A stretch of DNA of 64,000 nucleotides from Burkholderia guangdongensis. Lineage in GTDB: Bacteria > Pseudomonadota > Gammaproteobacteria > Burkholderiales > Burkholderiaceae. The stretch's first letter is position 1; each line of letters begins with the position of its first letter. Shown one piece after another: positions 1 through 8,827 of the stretch. Under the pieces are notes generated by a model that saw nothing but the letters and a program-made list of their open reading frames with translations, searched no databases and was not told where the DNA came from. The DNA lies in NCBI RefSeq assembly GCF_013403875.1, contig NZ_JACBNX010000020.1:62001-126000 (forward strand), in the 5' to 3' direction. The position numbers and the translations under genes were made by a program.

Positions 1-1
1 C

Positions 2-583
2 GAGCGGTGCATCACCTGGACGATCTTTCGTCAATTTACGCGATGGTGTCTCACGGCACTGTTTTCGTACAACTATGCGTCGTCGCAAGCAGTGTGCTGT
101 GCGATGCGTGACGTACTGAGTGGCCCGCAATTTTTTATCGACAATGTCGACACGTCGACTGTAAGAGCGCAACTCGCGCGGATCGACAGCGCGGAACGTG
201 CGCGCTCGGTTGCCGAACTATCGGAGGCTGTCGATTATCCTGCCGCCGTAACCGAGCGTCCGTCACAGACGCTGCTGCGCTGGCTGACGTTGAATGGGCT
301 GCTGTTGCCAAATGCGTTGATGAAGGATCGGACGGTAGTACAGAAGAAGGCTTATCGGGCATCGTTCCGACAGGTGTTCCGGTATCGCGCTATCCAGTAC
401 GAGGACGATCGCCTTGGTGTGATCAAGGTCGCGCCGCACGACAAGCGTGCCATTATTGCCGGTTTGGGGCGGTACGCGGCGATCAGCATTCGGGTGTTGT
501 TGAAGACAAGATCGGTTCAGCACGCATACCGCGCGAACGTTGACAGAATGACAAGTGAACGATTCTGGCGGGAACACGGTTGA
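2..583 (+). CDS. 3' end of a probable glycosyltransferase (truncated by window start)
   Basis: The frame is open from the first complete codon of the window to the stop at 583, so the true start lies upstream. About 193 residues are visible. The C-terminal part is basic and moderately hydrophobic and ends RFWREHG. No catalytic motif is visible because the N-terminal half is missing. Glycosyltransferase identity is inferred from the context (flippase subunit, sugar epimerase and UbiA enzyme follow) and from a general resemblance to the tails of GT2-type enzymes. The base composition is AT-richer than the bulk of the window. It could instead be another polysaccharide-modifying protein. I am fairly sure it is coding and unsure of its function. 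Confidence 0.6.
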   Translation, partial: ERCITWTIFRQFTRWCLTALFSYNYASSQAVCCAMRDVLSGPQFFIDNVDTSTVRAQLARIDSAERARSVAELSEAVDYPAAVTERPSQTLLRWLTLNGLLLPNALMKDRTVVQKKAYRASFRQVFRYRAIQYEDDRLGVIKVAPHDKRAIIAGLGRYAAISIRVLLKTRSVQHAYRANVDRMTSERFWREHG

Positions 584-628
584 AGCCCGTATTGTTGGGG
601 GCATGATTTATTTTTAATTGGGGGGAGT

Positions 629-1000
629 GTGAGCTTTTTTAATTTTTTGCTGATTCTGGCCGGCGTGATGTTGAATGCATTCGCGCAGCTTTTTCTCAAA
701 GCCGGTACCAATGCAATCAATGCGATGGGCATCGACAAGGCGAAAATCGTTGCGTCGGCGTTCAAGGTTGTGTTCGAGCCTCATATTCTTGGAGGACTTG
801 GATGTTACGCATTCAGCGTGATCATCTGGATCGTCGCGTTGTCGCGGGTTCAGGTCAGCGTTGCGTATCCGATGCTCTCGATCGGGTATGTCGTCAACTT
901 GTTCATGGCATGGTATTTTTTCGGTGAACCGATTTCGATTCAAAAAATGGCCGGGATTGTCGTGATCATCATCGGCGTTTATTTGATTGCGAAATCGTGA
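629..1000 (+). CDS. SMR/EamA-type small membrane transporter (ArnE-like flippase subunit)
   Basis: A 123-aa protein that is almost entirely hydrophobic, with four predicted transmembrane helices at about 3-22, 50-70, 75-95 and 100-121. The start is GTG at 629, preceded by a G-rich ribosome site (621-626). Length and topology fit the small multidrug resistance/EamA fold, including ArnE-type subunits that flip undecaprenyl-phosphate sugars. It overlaps or abuts the following epimerase gene, so the two are probably co-translated. The location beside an epimerase and a UbiA-type enzyme favours moving a polyprenyl-phosphate sugar across the inner membrane over drug efflux. The substrate is inferred, not shown. 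Confidence 0.75.
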   Translation: MSFFNFLLILAGVMLNAFAQLFLKAGTNAINAMGIDKAKIVASAFKVVFEPHILGGLGCYAFSVIIWIVALSRVQVSVAYPMLSIGYVVNLFMAWYFFGEPISIQKMAGIVVIIIGVYLIAKS

Positions 1001-1014
1001 TTCGGAGAATGGAT

Positions 1015-1923
1015 ATGAAGGTCTTGGTGACGGGCGCGGCCGGATTTTTAGGCAAGGAATGCGTCAAGCAATTAAAGGGCGCGGGTTACGATGTCGTCAC
1101 GACCGATAAGGTCGGTTCGGTCGATGTGCTCGGGGACCTGAGCGATTCGAAGTTTGTCTCGTCGCTGCCGGATGTGGACGCCGTTGTGAATTGCGCGGCT
1201 GTGCAATATGTGACGAAGGGTGTGCCGCTGTTCATGCGGAAACCATTCTTCTACCGGAATAATGTTCAGGCCGCCAGTAACCTTTACGAGCGCTATCATG
1301 CGAATGGGGCTCACTTCGTTCACGTGGGCACCAGCATGATGTACCGTCAGACTGGTCAGCCGATCTATTCGATCGGCGATCAAATGGGCGGAGAAGGCGT
1401 ATATAGCTGGTCAAAAACACAGGCGCAGATTTATATCGATAAAATTCCGGGTGCTGCAACTGTTATTCCATGCATCATCGGCGGCGAAGGGCGTGAAGGT
1501 CTGTTTCGCGGCTTTGTCAGCATGATGAAGCGTTATGGCATGGTGATTTTCCCGGGCACCGGCAGCCATAAAGTGCACATGGTGCATGTTGTAGATGTTG
1601 CGAGTCTCATCGTGCGGATCATCGAAACCCGCGCAAGTGGCTTCTATAATGCCGCAGCACCTGACCCGCTTTCGATCAGAGAGTGGATCGACGAAATTGC
1701 CGATGAGCTAGCGATCCGGAAGGTCCGGAAGGTGTCGCTTCCGTTGCTCCCGATTCACCTGCTTTCGCAGGCGCTCGGATATCGGCTGTTGGCTAGAGAG
1801 CAATTGATGATGCTGCGTTTGCAGCATGTGCTGTCGATCGACGGATCGTTGGCGATCGGCTGGAAGCCGAAGTTTTCGAACGCGCGTATCGCCCGGGATA
1901 TCGCGAAGTATATCGTCGGGTAA
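1015..1923 (+). CDS. NAD(P)-dependent epimerase/dehydratase (extended SDR)
   Basis: A 302-aa extended short-chain dehydrogenase. The N-terminus shows the Rossmann motif GAAGFLG, followed by VVNCAAVQY as expected for strand 4. The catalytic pair appears as YSWSK (YxxxK) near residue 141. I chose ATG 1015 because CGGAG lies 7 nt upstream; a GTG at 997 and an ATG at 1009 are in frame. The start sits just after the stop of the SMR gene, which suggests coupling. Such enzymes epimerise, reduce or dehydrate nucleotide-linked or lipid-linked sugars. Here the neighbours make a polyprenyl-linked pentose or a nucleotide sugar plausible. The exact reaction cannot be read from the sequence. Confidence 0.8.
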   Translation: MKVLVTGAAGFLGKECVKQLKGAGYDVVTTDKVGSVDVLGDLSDSKFVSSLPDVDAVVNCAAVQYVTKGVPLFMRKPFFYRNNVQAASNLYERYHANGAHFVHVGTSMMYRQTGQPIYSIGDQMGGEGVYSWSKTQAQIYIDKIPGAATVIPCIIGGEGREGLFRGFVSMMKRYGMVIFPGTGSHKVHMVHVVDVASLIVRIIETRASGFYNAAAPDPLSIREWIDEIADELAIRKVRKVSLPLLPIHLLSQALGYRLLAREQLMMLRLQHVLSIDGSLAIGWKPKFSNARIARDIAKYIVG

Positions 1924-2030
1924 GGGGCGACGCGTGATGGTCTGCACTGCGCCGCATTGATGGATTGGCTCCGTGGTCGTACGGGGCGAAGTCATGAAAT
2001 GCGGCGCAGCCGTGCGAGCCGGCATTTGTT

Positions 2031-3455
2031 CTAGATTGCGAGCCAGAAAATTATTGCGCAAATGAGCACCACGATGATGCTCGTTTTGTCTCGCGCTGCA
2101 AAAACAATCGGATCGTCATGCATTACACCGCGATGGGTGATAATCCAGATTCGACTAATCCAATAAAGCAACAACGGACAAACTAACCATATCCATTGCG
2201 GGTGATGGTAGAGGCGTGCCGTATTCGAATCCTGAATATAGAGGGCGAGCACTAGTATCGACAGATAACCTGACGCGCTTCCGAGCGATGAAACGAGAGG
2301 TAGATCGTCCGGTATATAACCGCGTCGTCGCGATTGCTTGACTCCGCGATTTTTCATCGAATGCAGCTCTGCGTATCGCTTGACGAATGCGAGGCTTAGA
2401 AAGATGAACATCGAAAATGCGAGCAGCCAAAACGATGGCATGACTTGTACAGCAGTGGCACCTGCGATGATACGCGTCGTATACAGCATCGCCAGCACGA
2501 CCACATCGACCATGACGAAACGCTTCAAATACATCGAGTATGCTAGCGTCAGCACGTAATAGCCGATCAGAACCGCAATATAGCGAATGGGCAAAAACAG
2601 CATGGCCATCGCGAAGGCGCTGATTAAGCAAAATGGGAATAGACTTATGCCCACCATTAGCGGCATCGAACCGGATGCAAGAGGACGGCGGCACTTTGTC
2701 GGATGATGCCGGTCGTCTTCAAGATCCAGCAGATCGTTGAGTAAATAGACGCTCGATGCGCATAAGCCGAAAGTCAGAAAGGCGAGCAGCGACTCGATCA
2801 GCTTCGGTGTATCCAGAAGTTGGTGCGCAGCCAGCATCGGCAGGAAGATCAGGAGGTTTTTGAGCCACTGATGGATGCGCAGCGATTTGGGCCACGTCGA
2901 AATGATGGACGGACTCGATTTGATGACATTTGCGACGTTGCCGAGTTTGCGTGCTGCGCGCTCGACGCTACTCGATGGATTGACAACATAGGCGTTCGCG
3001 GCTGCTTGCCAAACCGGAATGTCATCGTGGGAATTTCCGACATAGTCGAAATTACTTTCTCCGAATTCCGCAATCAGCGTGTCGCGCTTGCGATGGGCGG
3101 ACAGATTCGTGCCGGCATCAGTCGCAAAAATTTTGTCGAACAGACCCAAGTGATTCGCGATTGCTTCCGCATATCGCTTGTGACTGGCGGTTGCGAGGAC
3201 AAGCGAGCGTCCGGCTGCGCGTTCCTCCTTCAGCCAGGCAACCACTTGCGGGTCATACGGTAGTACCGTCACATCTATGTCGGTTGCCGCCGCCAATTCC
3301 GTTTTCAGTGTCGACTTGCCACCTTTGGCAAGCCAAATCAGTGGCGATGCGAATCGGTGAGGGGCAGCCTTGAGGTATGCAAAGCTTGACTCGATCAGCA
3401 TGTCCGAACGCAGCAACGTGCCATCTAGATCTACAACGAGAGGTCTACTGTTCAT
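2031..3455 (-). CDS. HAD phosphatase-UbiA prenyltransferase fusion (DPPR synthase-like)
   Basis: A 474-aa two-domain protein. Residues 1-185 form a HAD-family phosphatase with motif I DLDGT (Asp9, Asp11), motif II near ATAS (88-91) and motif IV GNSHDD (140-145). Residues 193-474 form an integral-membrane UbiA-type prenyltransferase with the Asp-rich Mg-binding motif starting NDLLD at 240 and continuing to D248-R249, then HHPTK. UbiA proteins with this motif include decaprenyl-phosphate phosphoribosyltransferases, which join PRPP to a polyprenyl phosphate. A fused HAD domain could remove the 5-phosphate, giving polyprenyl-phosphate ribose in one polypeptide. That reaction is inference. The gene is convergent with the epimerase gene upstream and divergent from the large membrane protein. 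Base composition is AT-richer than the genome average. Confidence 0.85.
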   Translation of the reverse strand: MNSRPLVVDLDGTLLRSDMLIESSFAYLKAAPHRFASPLIWLAKGGKSTLKTELAAATDIDVTVLPYDPQVVAWLKEERAAGRSLVLATASHKRYAEAIANHLGLFDKIFATDAGTNLSAHRKRDTLIAEFGESNFDYVGNSHDDIPVWQAAANAYVVNPSSSVERAARKLGNVANVIKSSPSIISTWPKSLRIHQWLKNLLIFLPMLAAHQLLDTPKLIESLLAFLTFGLCASSVYLLNDLLDLEDDRHHPTKCRRPLASGSMPLMVGISLFPFCLISAFAMAMLFLPIRYIAVLIGYYVLTLAYSMYLKRFVMVDVVVLAMLYTTRIIAGATAVQVMPSFWLLAFSMFIFLSLAFVKRYAELHSMKNRGVKQSRRRGYIPDDLPLVSSLGSASGYLSILVLALYIQDSNTARLYHHPQWIWLVCPLLLYWISRIWIITHRGVMHDDPIVFAARDKTSIIVVLICAIIFWLAI

Positions 3456-4157
3456 AGAGAAATTGGGTCTTGCGGCTTGTGCGTCCGCACGGAAATTGCC
3501 CGTCGTAGCAGTTCGATCGGACTAGGCGCGGCATTGTTGCCGTTCCTTTCGTTTTTATTGCGGAGTGCCCTCAGGCGTACGCTACTTTACTATCTCGACA
3601 TTGCAGCCACAACCATCGCGCCACAAGGCCGACGTTCGGTGCGTGCGGGTTCGGAAGGGCACGCTCAGGCGGCGCGCGGTGTGGCGAAGCGGCAATCCTG
3701 TACGGTCACCGGGAGTGTTTTAGCGAGTTCCGTTGGGGCACGTACCGCGCCGGGCCGTTGGCCGTGGTGGGTAACAGTGGTACGCTACGCTGCCCTTTCA
3801 ATACGCTAGCAACAACCGAGGGCAGCGTTCTGCGGTGCTCGTGGCCGAGGGGATAGGCAAGGCCTGTACAGCGAGGAGCGAAATTCACCGATAGATCTGA
3901 CAAAATGCCGCTTGGCTCGATTCAAGCGGATCGAATTCAGCGAGACTTGGGAAACGTTGTGGCGATTTCACGGACGGCCTTTCCCCGGACAATTGCAAGG
4001 CTGGACGGGCCGGACGGCATCATGGTCGTCGCGTTTTCGATCGGCGCGTTCCGGTGGGCGTGGCTCTGCTCACATACGCACTTTGTAAGAAAGCACGGCG
4101 GGCCTCATGACGTAGGGTCTCCGATAATTCGGGGCCGACTCATCAACAAACAGACTC
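3456..4157. other. Intergenic region without a supported gene
   Basis: About 700 bases between the divergent HAD-UbiA and membrane-protein genes. No protein with a start codon and recognisable domain was found. A start-less open stretch at 3810-4088 has some coding look but no identifiable homology. The region presumably carries promoters for both flanking genes; I could not place -10/-35 elements with confidence. Confidence 0.5.
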
Positions 4158-6374
4158 ATGATCAACAAGAATGTACCTATGCAGCGCGAGCCATTGGACG
4201 CGCCAAAAAGTTGGGCGACCTGGCAAGTGGTGATATCGATCGTATTGGTTGCATTGGGTATTACCGCACTGTGCGCGCTGCGATATCACGATTTTTTCTT
4301 TATCGATGATGCGCAGAACGAAAATATCGGATTCTATCGTGAGATGGGACGGCTGTGGCTGAGCGGCCACCTTCCGCTCCTGACGACCAATACGATGTGG
4401 GGCGGGAACATATTGGTCGATATGGTGCTTTCCCCTTTTGCTCCGCAAGCTATCGCGGGATCGATTCTGTCGCAGATGACATCCTCAGTACGCGTGGTGG
4501 CGGATGTCGTCGCTTTCCTTAGCCTATTGCTCGTTGTCGGAGGAGGGTACTGGCTTGGCCGCCTGTTGCAGCTGCGTTCAGGTCTCGCATTGCTGCTCGG
4601 CGCCACGGTGGCGACGACGCCGGTGTTTCTCTACGTTTATTTGACGTCGTGGTGGAACATGGCGCAGGCGTTTGCCTGGCTGTTGCCCGCCGTTACTGCG
4701 CTTTTGTGGTTGAGAAAGGATGCGAAACCTTTGAGTTTCGTGCTCGCCGTTGCGTTTGGTTGTTGCCTGTTCACCAGTGCCGGTACTCAATCGCAGTTGT
4801 TCTATGGCCTTATGTTTGCGGTAACGATTATCGTAGATTGGCTTGAATGTCGCAGTATTCGCCGAGTCGCAATATTTTTCTCCGCTGGTGCGTGCGTGCT
4901 GCTGATTTCTGCCATTCCGCTCATGGCCGAGTATCTGCTGAACAGGCAGTATTTTTCGCGGCCGAACGAATTCAATAATTACAATAATTTCCTGTCTCCA
5001 AGTTGGGGATATATTGTTAATTTTTTCAATCCTTTCTTTGGGACGTATATTTCCTGGTTCGGCGGTTATCGATATCTGCCATTGTCGCTAGCCTATGCCG
5101 GAATGGTGTCTTTGCTTCCCTTTGTCTGCAAGCGGTTGGATAACGGTGTTGGCGGAACTCCGGTCGAATATCGGATCCTGCTGACGGGAATGTTGTTGGC
5201 GCTTCTGATGTCGTTCTCCCCGCAGCAACTGGGGCCGATCCGATGGAGCTTCCGTTTCTTGCCGATGCTCGTGCTGTGCTTCTGCTCGATAGCCTATTAC
5301 CAGCTGGAGCACGGCGTATGGCGCGACGATGTGAGACGGTGGTTTAAACTGCTGGCCATTGTGGGAGTCATGGCCACAGCTATACAGCTGTTCTCGGCAG
5401 ACGGCCGTGTTTTTGAGGGGCGTCGCTTGGTCTTTCTAGGACTGTTTGCCGTCTTGTTTGCGCGGATGGCCGTTGCAATCCTACGCCGCAAGCATACGTC
5501 GTCCGGCCACGTGCCTCTCGATGTGCTGTGGCTCGTATCGGTTCTGGCGTTCGGCGGAATGCTTGTACAAACTCCGACGCTTGGCGGAGCCTATTTTTCC
5601 TTCGCAGGAGTAAAGAGCGGATTGCTTACAGATGGCAACGGCGTGACGTCCGGGTATGTATTGCCGCTCGCGCTGCGATTTCCTCCTCAAAATGTTTCCG
5701 ACCTCGGCACCGCTCAAATGCTTGCGATTGGGCAAAAAAGCATTAGTGGTTACACTCCGGTCGGGCATCTCGGATTTGAGAGGATATTTCCGTCTCGGAG
5801 TGCGCATGGAAACTTCGAGCCGCAGCCTACGCTTATCAATATCACGAATGTGATGGATGATGATCGGCACACGCCGATATACAAATTGTTCGATATTCGG
5901 AGGATCTATGTTCGGTCTGACGATGTGACGCCGGAAATTGAGCGTCGCTTTGATGCTGTCGGATTGACGAAGCGCACGGTGCTACCGGATTCCAAGCTTA
6001 TGATCGAGCCGCAAGCATCATCGCAAGTTGAAGGAACTTTGACGTATCAGTCGGTTCCGGGAACTGTGGTGCACGTGAGGGACGATGGGCCACGAAGCGA
6101 GTGGTTCGATGTTCACGGTTCGGATCAGCCGCGCCGGCTAATTTTCAGCAGAATTACGTGGCCCGGCTATCACGCCGACCTCAACGGGGTGCCGCTGTCG
6201 GTCGGGAATTGGGACGACGTGCTGGTGAGCGTGGATCTTCCTCAGAAGAGCGAGGGCCGCCTTCATCTGTATTACCAGCCGGTGTCGTGGCATTACACCC
6301 GTTGGGGTATCTTGCTGGGTGTTCTGTTGACTGTAGGAACTGCATTCCTGCTTGGACGTCTCCGACACAAGTGA
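4158..6374 (+). CDS. Large polytopic membrane protein, GT-C/YfhO-like
   Basis: A 738-aa protein with about a dozen hydrophobic helices and a C-terminal soluble domain before a last helix at about 710-730. After the first helix comes an acidic loop, DDAQNE, followed by a re-entrant hydrophobic stretch. This is the usual place of the catalytic acidic residues in GT-C glycosyltransferases, which use polyprenyl-phosphate sugars on the periplasmic face. The C-terminal part (WPGYHADLNG and following) resembles the end of YfhO-family membrane proteins. Start ATG 4158 gives MINKNV; a later in-frame ATG (4179) is possible. Together with the SMR-like subunit and the HAD-UbiA enzyme it would complete a lipid-linked sugar transfer route. 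The glycosyltransferase role is inferred from topology and context. Confidence 0.7.
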   Translation: MINKNVPMQREPLDAPKSWATWQVVISIVLVALGITALCALRYHDFFFIDDAQNENIGFYREMGRLWLSGHLPLLTTNTMWGGNILVDMVLSPFAPQAIAGSILSQMTSSVRVVADVVAFLSLLLVVGGGYWLGRLLQLRSGLALLLGATVATTPVFLYVYLTSWWNMAQAFAWLLPAVTALLWLRKDAKPLSFVLAVAFGCCLFTSAGTQSQLFYGLMFAVTIIVDWLECRSIRRVAIFFSAGACVLLISAIPLMAEYLLNRQYFSRPNEFNNYNNFLSPSWGYIVNFFNPFFGTYISWFGGYRYLPLSLAYAGMVSLLPFVCKRLDNGVGGTPVEYRILLTGMLLALLMSFSPQQLGPIRWSFRFLPMLVLCFCSIAYYQLEHGVWRDDVRRWFKLLAIVGVMATAIQLFSADGRVFEGRRLVFLGLFAVLFARMAVAILRRKHTSSGHVPLDVLWLVSVLAFGGMLVQTPTLGGAYFSFAGVKSGLLTDGNGVTSGYVLPLALRFPPQNVSDLGTAQMLAIGQKSISGYTPVGHLGFERIFPSRSAHGNFEPQPTLINITNVMDDDRHTPIYKLFDIRRIYVRSDDVTPEIERRFDAVGLTKRTVLPDSKLMIEPQASSQVEGTLTYQSVPGTVVHVRDDGPRSEWFDVHGSDQPRRLIFSRITWPGYHADLNGVPLSVGNWDDVLVSVDLPQKSEGRLHLYYQPVSWHYTRWGILLGVLLTVGTAFLLGRLRHK

Positions 6375-6466
6375 GTAGGGCGGGGTGCTGGATTCGCTAT
6401 GAGTTGTCAATGAGGACGCGCCGCCCGCCTCCGTCGGCGTGCCCTCTTCTTGATCTCAGGTGTTTT

Positions 6467-6604
6467 TCAGGCGTATCCAAGTGCGCGATTGAGATCCGCT
6501 CACCCGGATGCGATGAAAGACCGGTCGATATCCGGCGTCAGATGCTCTGCCAGTCGGAACGGGAGCCGGAGTAGGTCGGATTTGGCCGACCGTATTGCTG
6601 TTTG
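6467..6604 (-). pseudogene. Decayed C-terminal fragment of a sulfotransferase (partial duplicate)
   Basis: Read on the minus strand, this stretch encodes QQYGRPNPTYSGSRSDWQSI. After a one-base loss it continues as TPDIDRSFIASG, then ADLNRALGYA and a stop. It matches the last 46 or so residues of the intact sulfotransferase immediately upstream on the same strand (QQYGHANPTYSGSTSDWTNI and on to LNHSLGYE), position by position at DNA level too. The frame is broken at TGG to TG, and a second disruption lies before ADLN. It is therefore a non-functional tail of a second, diverged copy. The rest of that copy is absent, which suggests deletion or recombination between paralogues. Confidence 0.8.
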
Positions 6605-6615
6605 AAGCCCGCACA

Positions 6616-7698
6616 TCACTCATATCCCAGCGAGTGGTTGAGGTCCGACAGCCCGGACGTCACAAAGTACCGCTCCAGATCCGGATTCCAGATGTTCGTC
6701 CAGTCTGATGTGCTGCCCGAATAAGTTGGATTGGCGTGACCATATTGTTGGGCGAGACTGGAGCACAGACGCTCCGCGATGCCGGGCTCGACTGCATTCA
6801 ATCGTTCGGTTGCCGCGGGCGAAATGCTACCGACGCACATATCCTCATAGCGAAGCAGGATCGCGTCTGAATCACGTTGCATCATGTCTGCGATTGCACG
6901 GATGTGTGCGAGGTCGCGTTCGGCATGATGGAAAAGAAAACCGATGATCTGCTCCGATCCGGTGAGTTCGCGCCAGTACTGATCGATTGCGCTGGTCGGA
7001 GCCACTTTCGATTGCTTGAATCTGAACAGGCTAGCAATTACGTTGCGCAGATTTCGAACAACTGAGAGGACGCACACTCGCTGGGCTCTGATTTTGTCGA
7101 TCACCCATTGGTGCTCGATATGACCGACCGTTTGCTCGCCTTGCAGCATTGCGGTGATCAATTCAGCCTCGCAACTGAGCCGGACTTTTTCTGGCGCGAC
7201 GTGTATGAGTGACTCCGGGAGTTCGCGATAGTCGTCCACCGTGTCCCGACCACTTAAATGGAGTCGTTGCGACGCGATACCGATTGCTTGTAGCGCGGCT
7301 TCGACGTAATACGTGCCGGATTTCGGGATCGAATTGACAAAAAATGACGGACGCGATGCGTTGATGTCGCCCACCGGGGCTTCAAGCTGCAAAATCGGGA
7401 CGAGATACAGTGGCCACTTCCGGTCCTCTACGTGGCCGAACCAGCCACCTGAGATGTTGCAGTGCTTGAAGCGACTCGTCACGCTGCCATCGATCCCGTG
7501 CAGGTGCAGCGTTTCGTTGTCGTAAGACCAGCTGTGTTCGTTCGGATGCGAATAACCATAGATTTCCCCCCCGTCCCGAAGCACGAGATGACCGTACTGG
7601 CCATTGCAGGGAGAGCCGAAACTGAAAACAGATCGAGACAAATTCATAGATGAATCAAATGGCTGGTTGAACGGTGCCAGAACGATTCGCATTGGCAC
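6616..7698 (-). CDS. Sulfotransferase-domain protein
   Basis: A 360-aa protein. Residues 118-350 carry a P-loop sulfotransferase domain. FVNSIPKSGTYYVEAAL has the 5'-phosphosulfate-binding PKSGT at 125-129, and VVRNLRNVIASLF provides the 3'-phosphate-binding Arg/Ser region. Such enzymes move sulfate from PAPS to sugars or other acceptors. The first ~115 residues form an unrecognised extension rich in Gly, His and aromatic residues. The start at 7698 is GTG; an ATG follows at 7692 and another at 7647, with no clear ribosome site to decide. Position next to glycan genes suggests a sulfated surface polysaccharide. A broken second C-terminus lies just downstream. AT-richer than the O-antigen genes that follow. 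Confidence 0.75.
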   Translation of the reverse strand: MPMRIVLAPFNQPFDSSMNLSRSVFSFGSPCNGQYGHLVLRDGGEIYGYSHPNEHSWSYDNETLHLHGIDGSVTSRFKHCNISGGWFGHVEDRKWPLYLVPILQLEAPVGDINASRPSFFVNSIPKSGTYYVEAALQAIGIASQRLHLSGRDTVDDYRELPESLIHVAPEKVRLSCEAELITAMLQGEQTVGHIEHQWVIDKIRAQRVCVLSVVRNLRNVIASLFRFKQSKVAPTSAIDQYWRELTGSEQIIGFLFHHAERDLAHIRAIADMMQRDSDAILLRYEDMCVGSISPAATERLNAVEPGIAERLCSSLAQQYGHANPTYSGSTSDWTNIWNPDLERYFVTSGLSDLNHSLGYE

Positions 7699-7984
7699 GA
7701 GCGAATCGTCGGGCAGCGCGCGTGACTGGTTCGATATCGTTCGTCATCGCGCATGGGACGATAAAATACCGCACTCGTTTACTCGCCTGCAAAATCGTCG
7801 CCGCGGCAACACGGGGCCACATCAAATTCCGGTATCCTAGCGGCCCGGAGCGGCGGTTTCTTCGTCCCCCGGCTCTGCCGAGCCACGATTGGCCGGCCTA
7901 ACCGAAAATCGAAAATTTCGGCGCAATTTCCCTCTTCGTCAGGTTCCGCGAGTGGCGTGCCGCAGGGAAGCGTCTCACGGAGCG

Positions 7985-8827
7985 ATGGAAACAGCAGTAC
8001 AGCATTCATGGGGCCGAGGTCTGTCGGTCTCCGTCGTCGTCTACCGGCCGGATGTCGCGCAGTTGCATCGCACGCTGTCGAGCCTGAGCGAAGCGATCGC
8101 GGCAACCAGGGCGTGCCGGCCGGATTTCCCGGCCGAGCTGTACCTGATCGACAACGGCGGCTTGCCCGACATCTCCGCGACGCGCGCGGCGCTCGAAGCG
8201 CAACGCATCGACTGCCACGTCGTGAGCGGCCACGGCAACGTGGGCTACGGGCGCGGCCACAATCTCGCGATCGAGCGGACGACCGAGTGGTGCCATCTGA
8301 TCCTGAACCCCGACGTCGATCTCGCCCCCGACTCACTCGTGCGCCTGCTCGATTTCCTAGGCGTGCATCCGGACGTCGGCCTCATCACGCCGCGCATCGG
8401 CGACGAAAACGACCAGATCCAGTACCTATGCCGTCGCTACCCATCGGTGTTCGACCTGTTCGTGCGAGGCTTCCTGCCGACTCGCTGGAGCAGCCTGTTC
8501 GCGCGCCGTCTCGCACGTTACGAGATGCGCGACCAGATCAACGAGCGCGACGTCGTCTGGGATCCACAGATCGTCAGCGGCTGCTTCATGCTGTTCCGCA
8601 CTAACGTGCTCAAAGCGCTCGGCGGCTTCGATCCGCGCTATTTCCTGTATTTCGAGGATTACGATCTAAGCATGCGCACACACGCGGCGGCGCGCGTCGT
8701 CTATCTGCCGGCCGCGCGCGTCCTGCACTTCGGCGGCGGAGCATCCCGCAAGGGCCACGCACACATCAAGATGTTCGTCGCGTCGGCATTCCGTTTCTTC
8801 AATCGCTTTGGCTGGAAGTGGCTGTGA
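7985..8827 (+). CDS. GT2 glycosyltransferase (rhamnosyltransferase-like, WbiF position)
   Basis: A 280-aa soluble family 2 glycosyltransferase. The GT-A fold opens with LSVSVVVYRPD, and the nucleotide/metal region reads HLILNPDVDLAPDS. WDPQIVSGCFMLFR and the FLYFEDYDLSMR block are typical of O-antigen rhamnosyltransferases. ATG 7985 is chosen because ACGGAG stands just upstream and because the residues before it have no family character. The GTG start of the next gene overlaps its stop codon, so the four genes from here to 12.7 kb look like one operon. In B. pseudomallei O-antigen loci the same order (GT, epimerase, UndP transferase, dehydratase) is wbiF-G-H-I. Linkage and sugar specificity are unknown. 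Confidence 0.85.
   Translation: METAVQHSWGRGLSVSVVVYRPDVAQLHRTLSSLSEAIAATRACRPDFPAELYLIDNGGLPDISATRAALEAQRIDCHVVSGHGNVGYGRGHNLAIERTTEWCHLILNPDVDLAPDSLVRLLDFLGVHPDVGLITPRIGDENDQIQYLCRRYPSVFDLFVRGFLPTRWSSLFARRLARYEMRDQINERDVVWDPQIVSGCFMLFRTNVLKALGGFDPRYFLYFEDYDLSMRTHAAARVVYLPAARVLHFGGGASRKGHAHIKMFVASAFRFFNRFGWKWL

Noticed and set aside
3810..4088. Plus-strand open stretch of about 92 codons with some protein-like sequence (RFKRIEFSETWETLWRF)
   Set aside because: No start codon or ribosome site, no recognised family, and the end turns into Arg/Ser-rich low-complexity sequence. It may be a fragment but I cannot support it.
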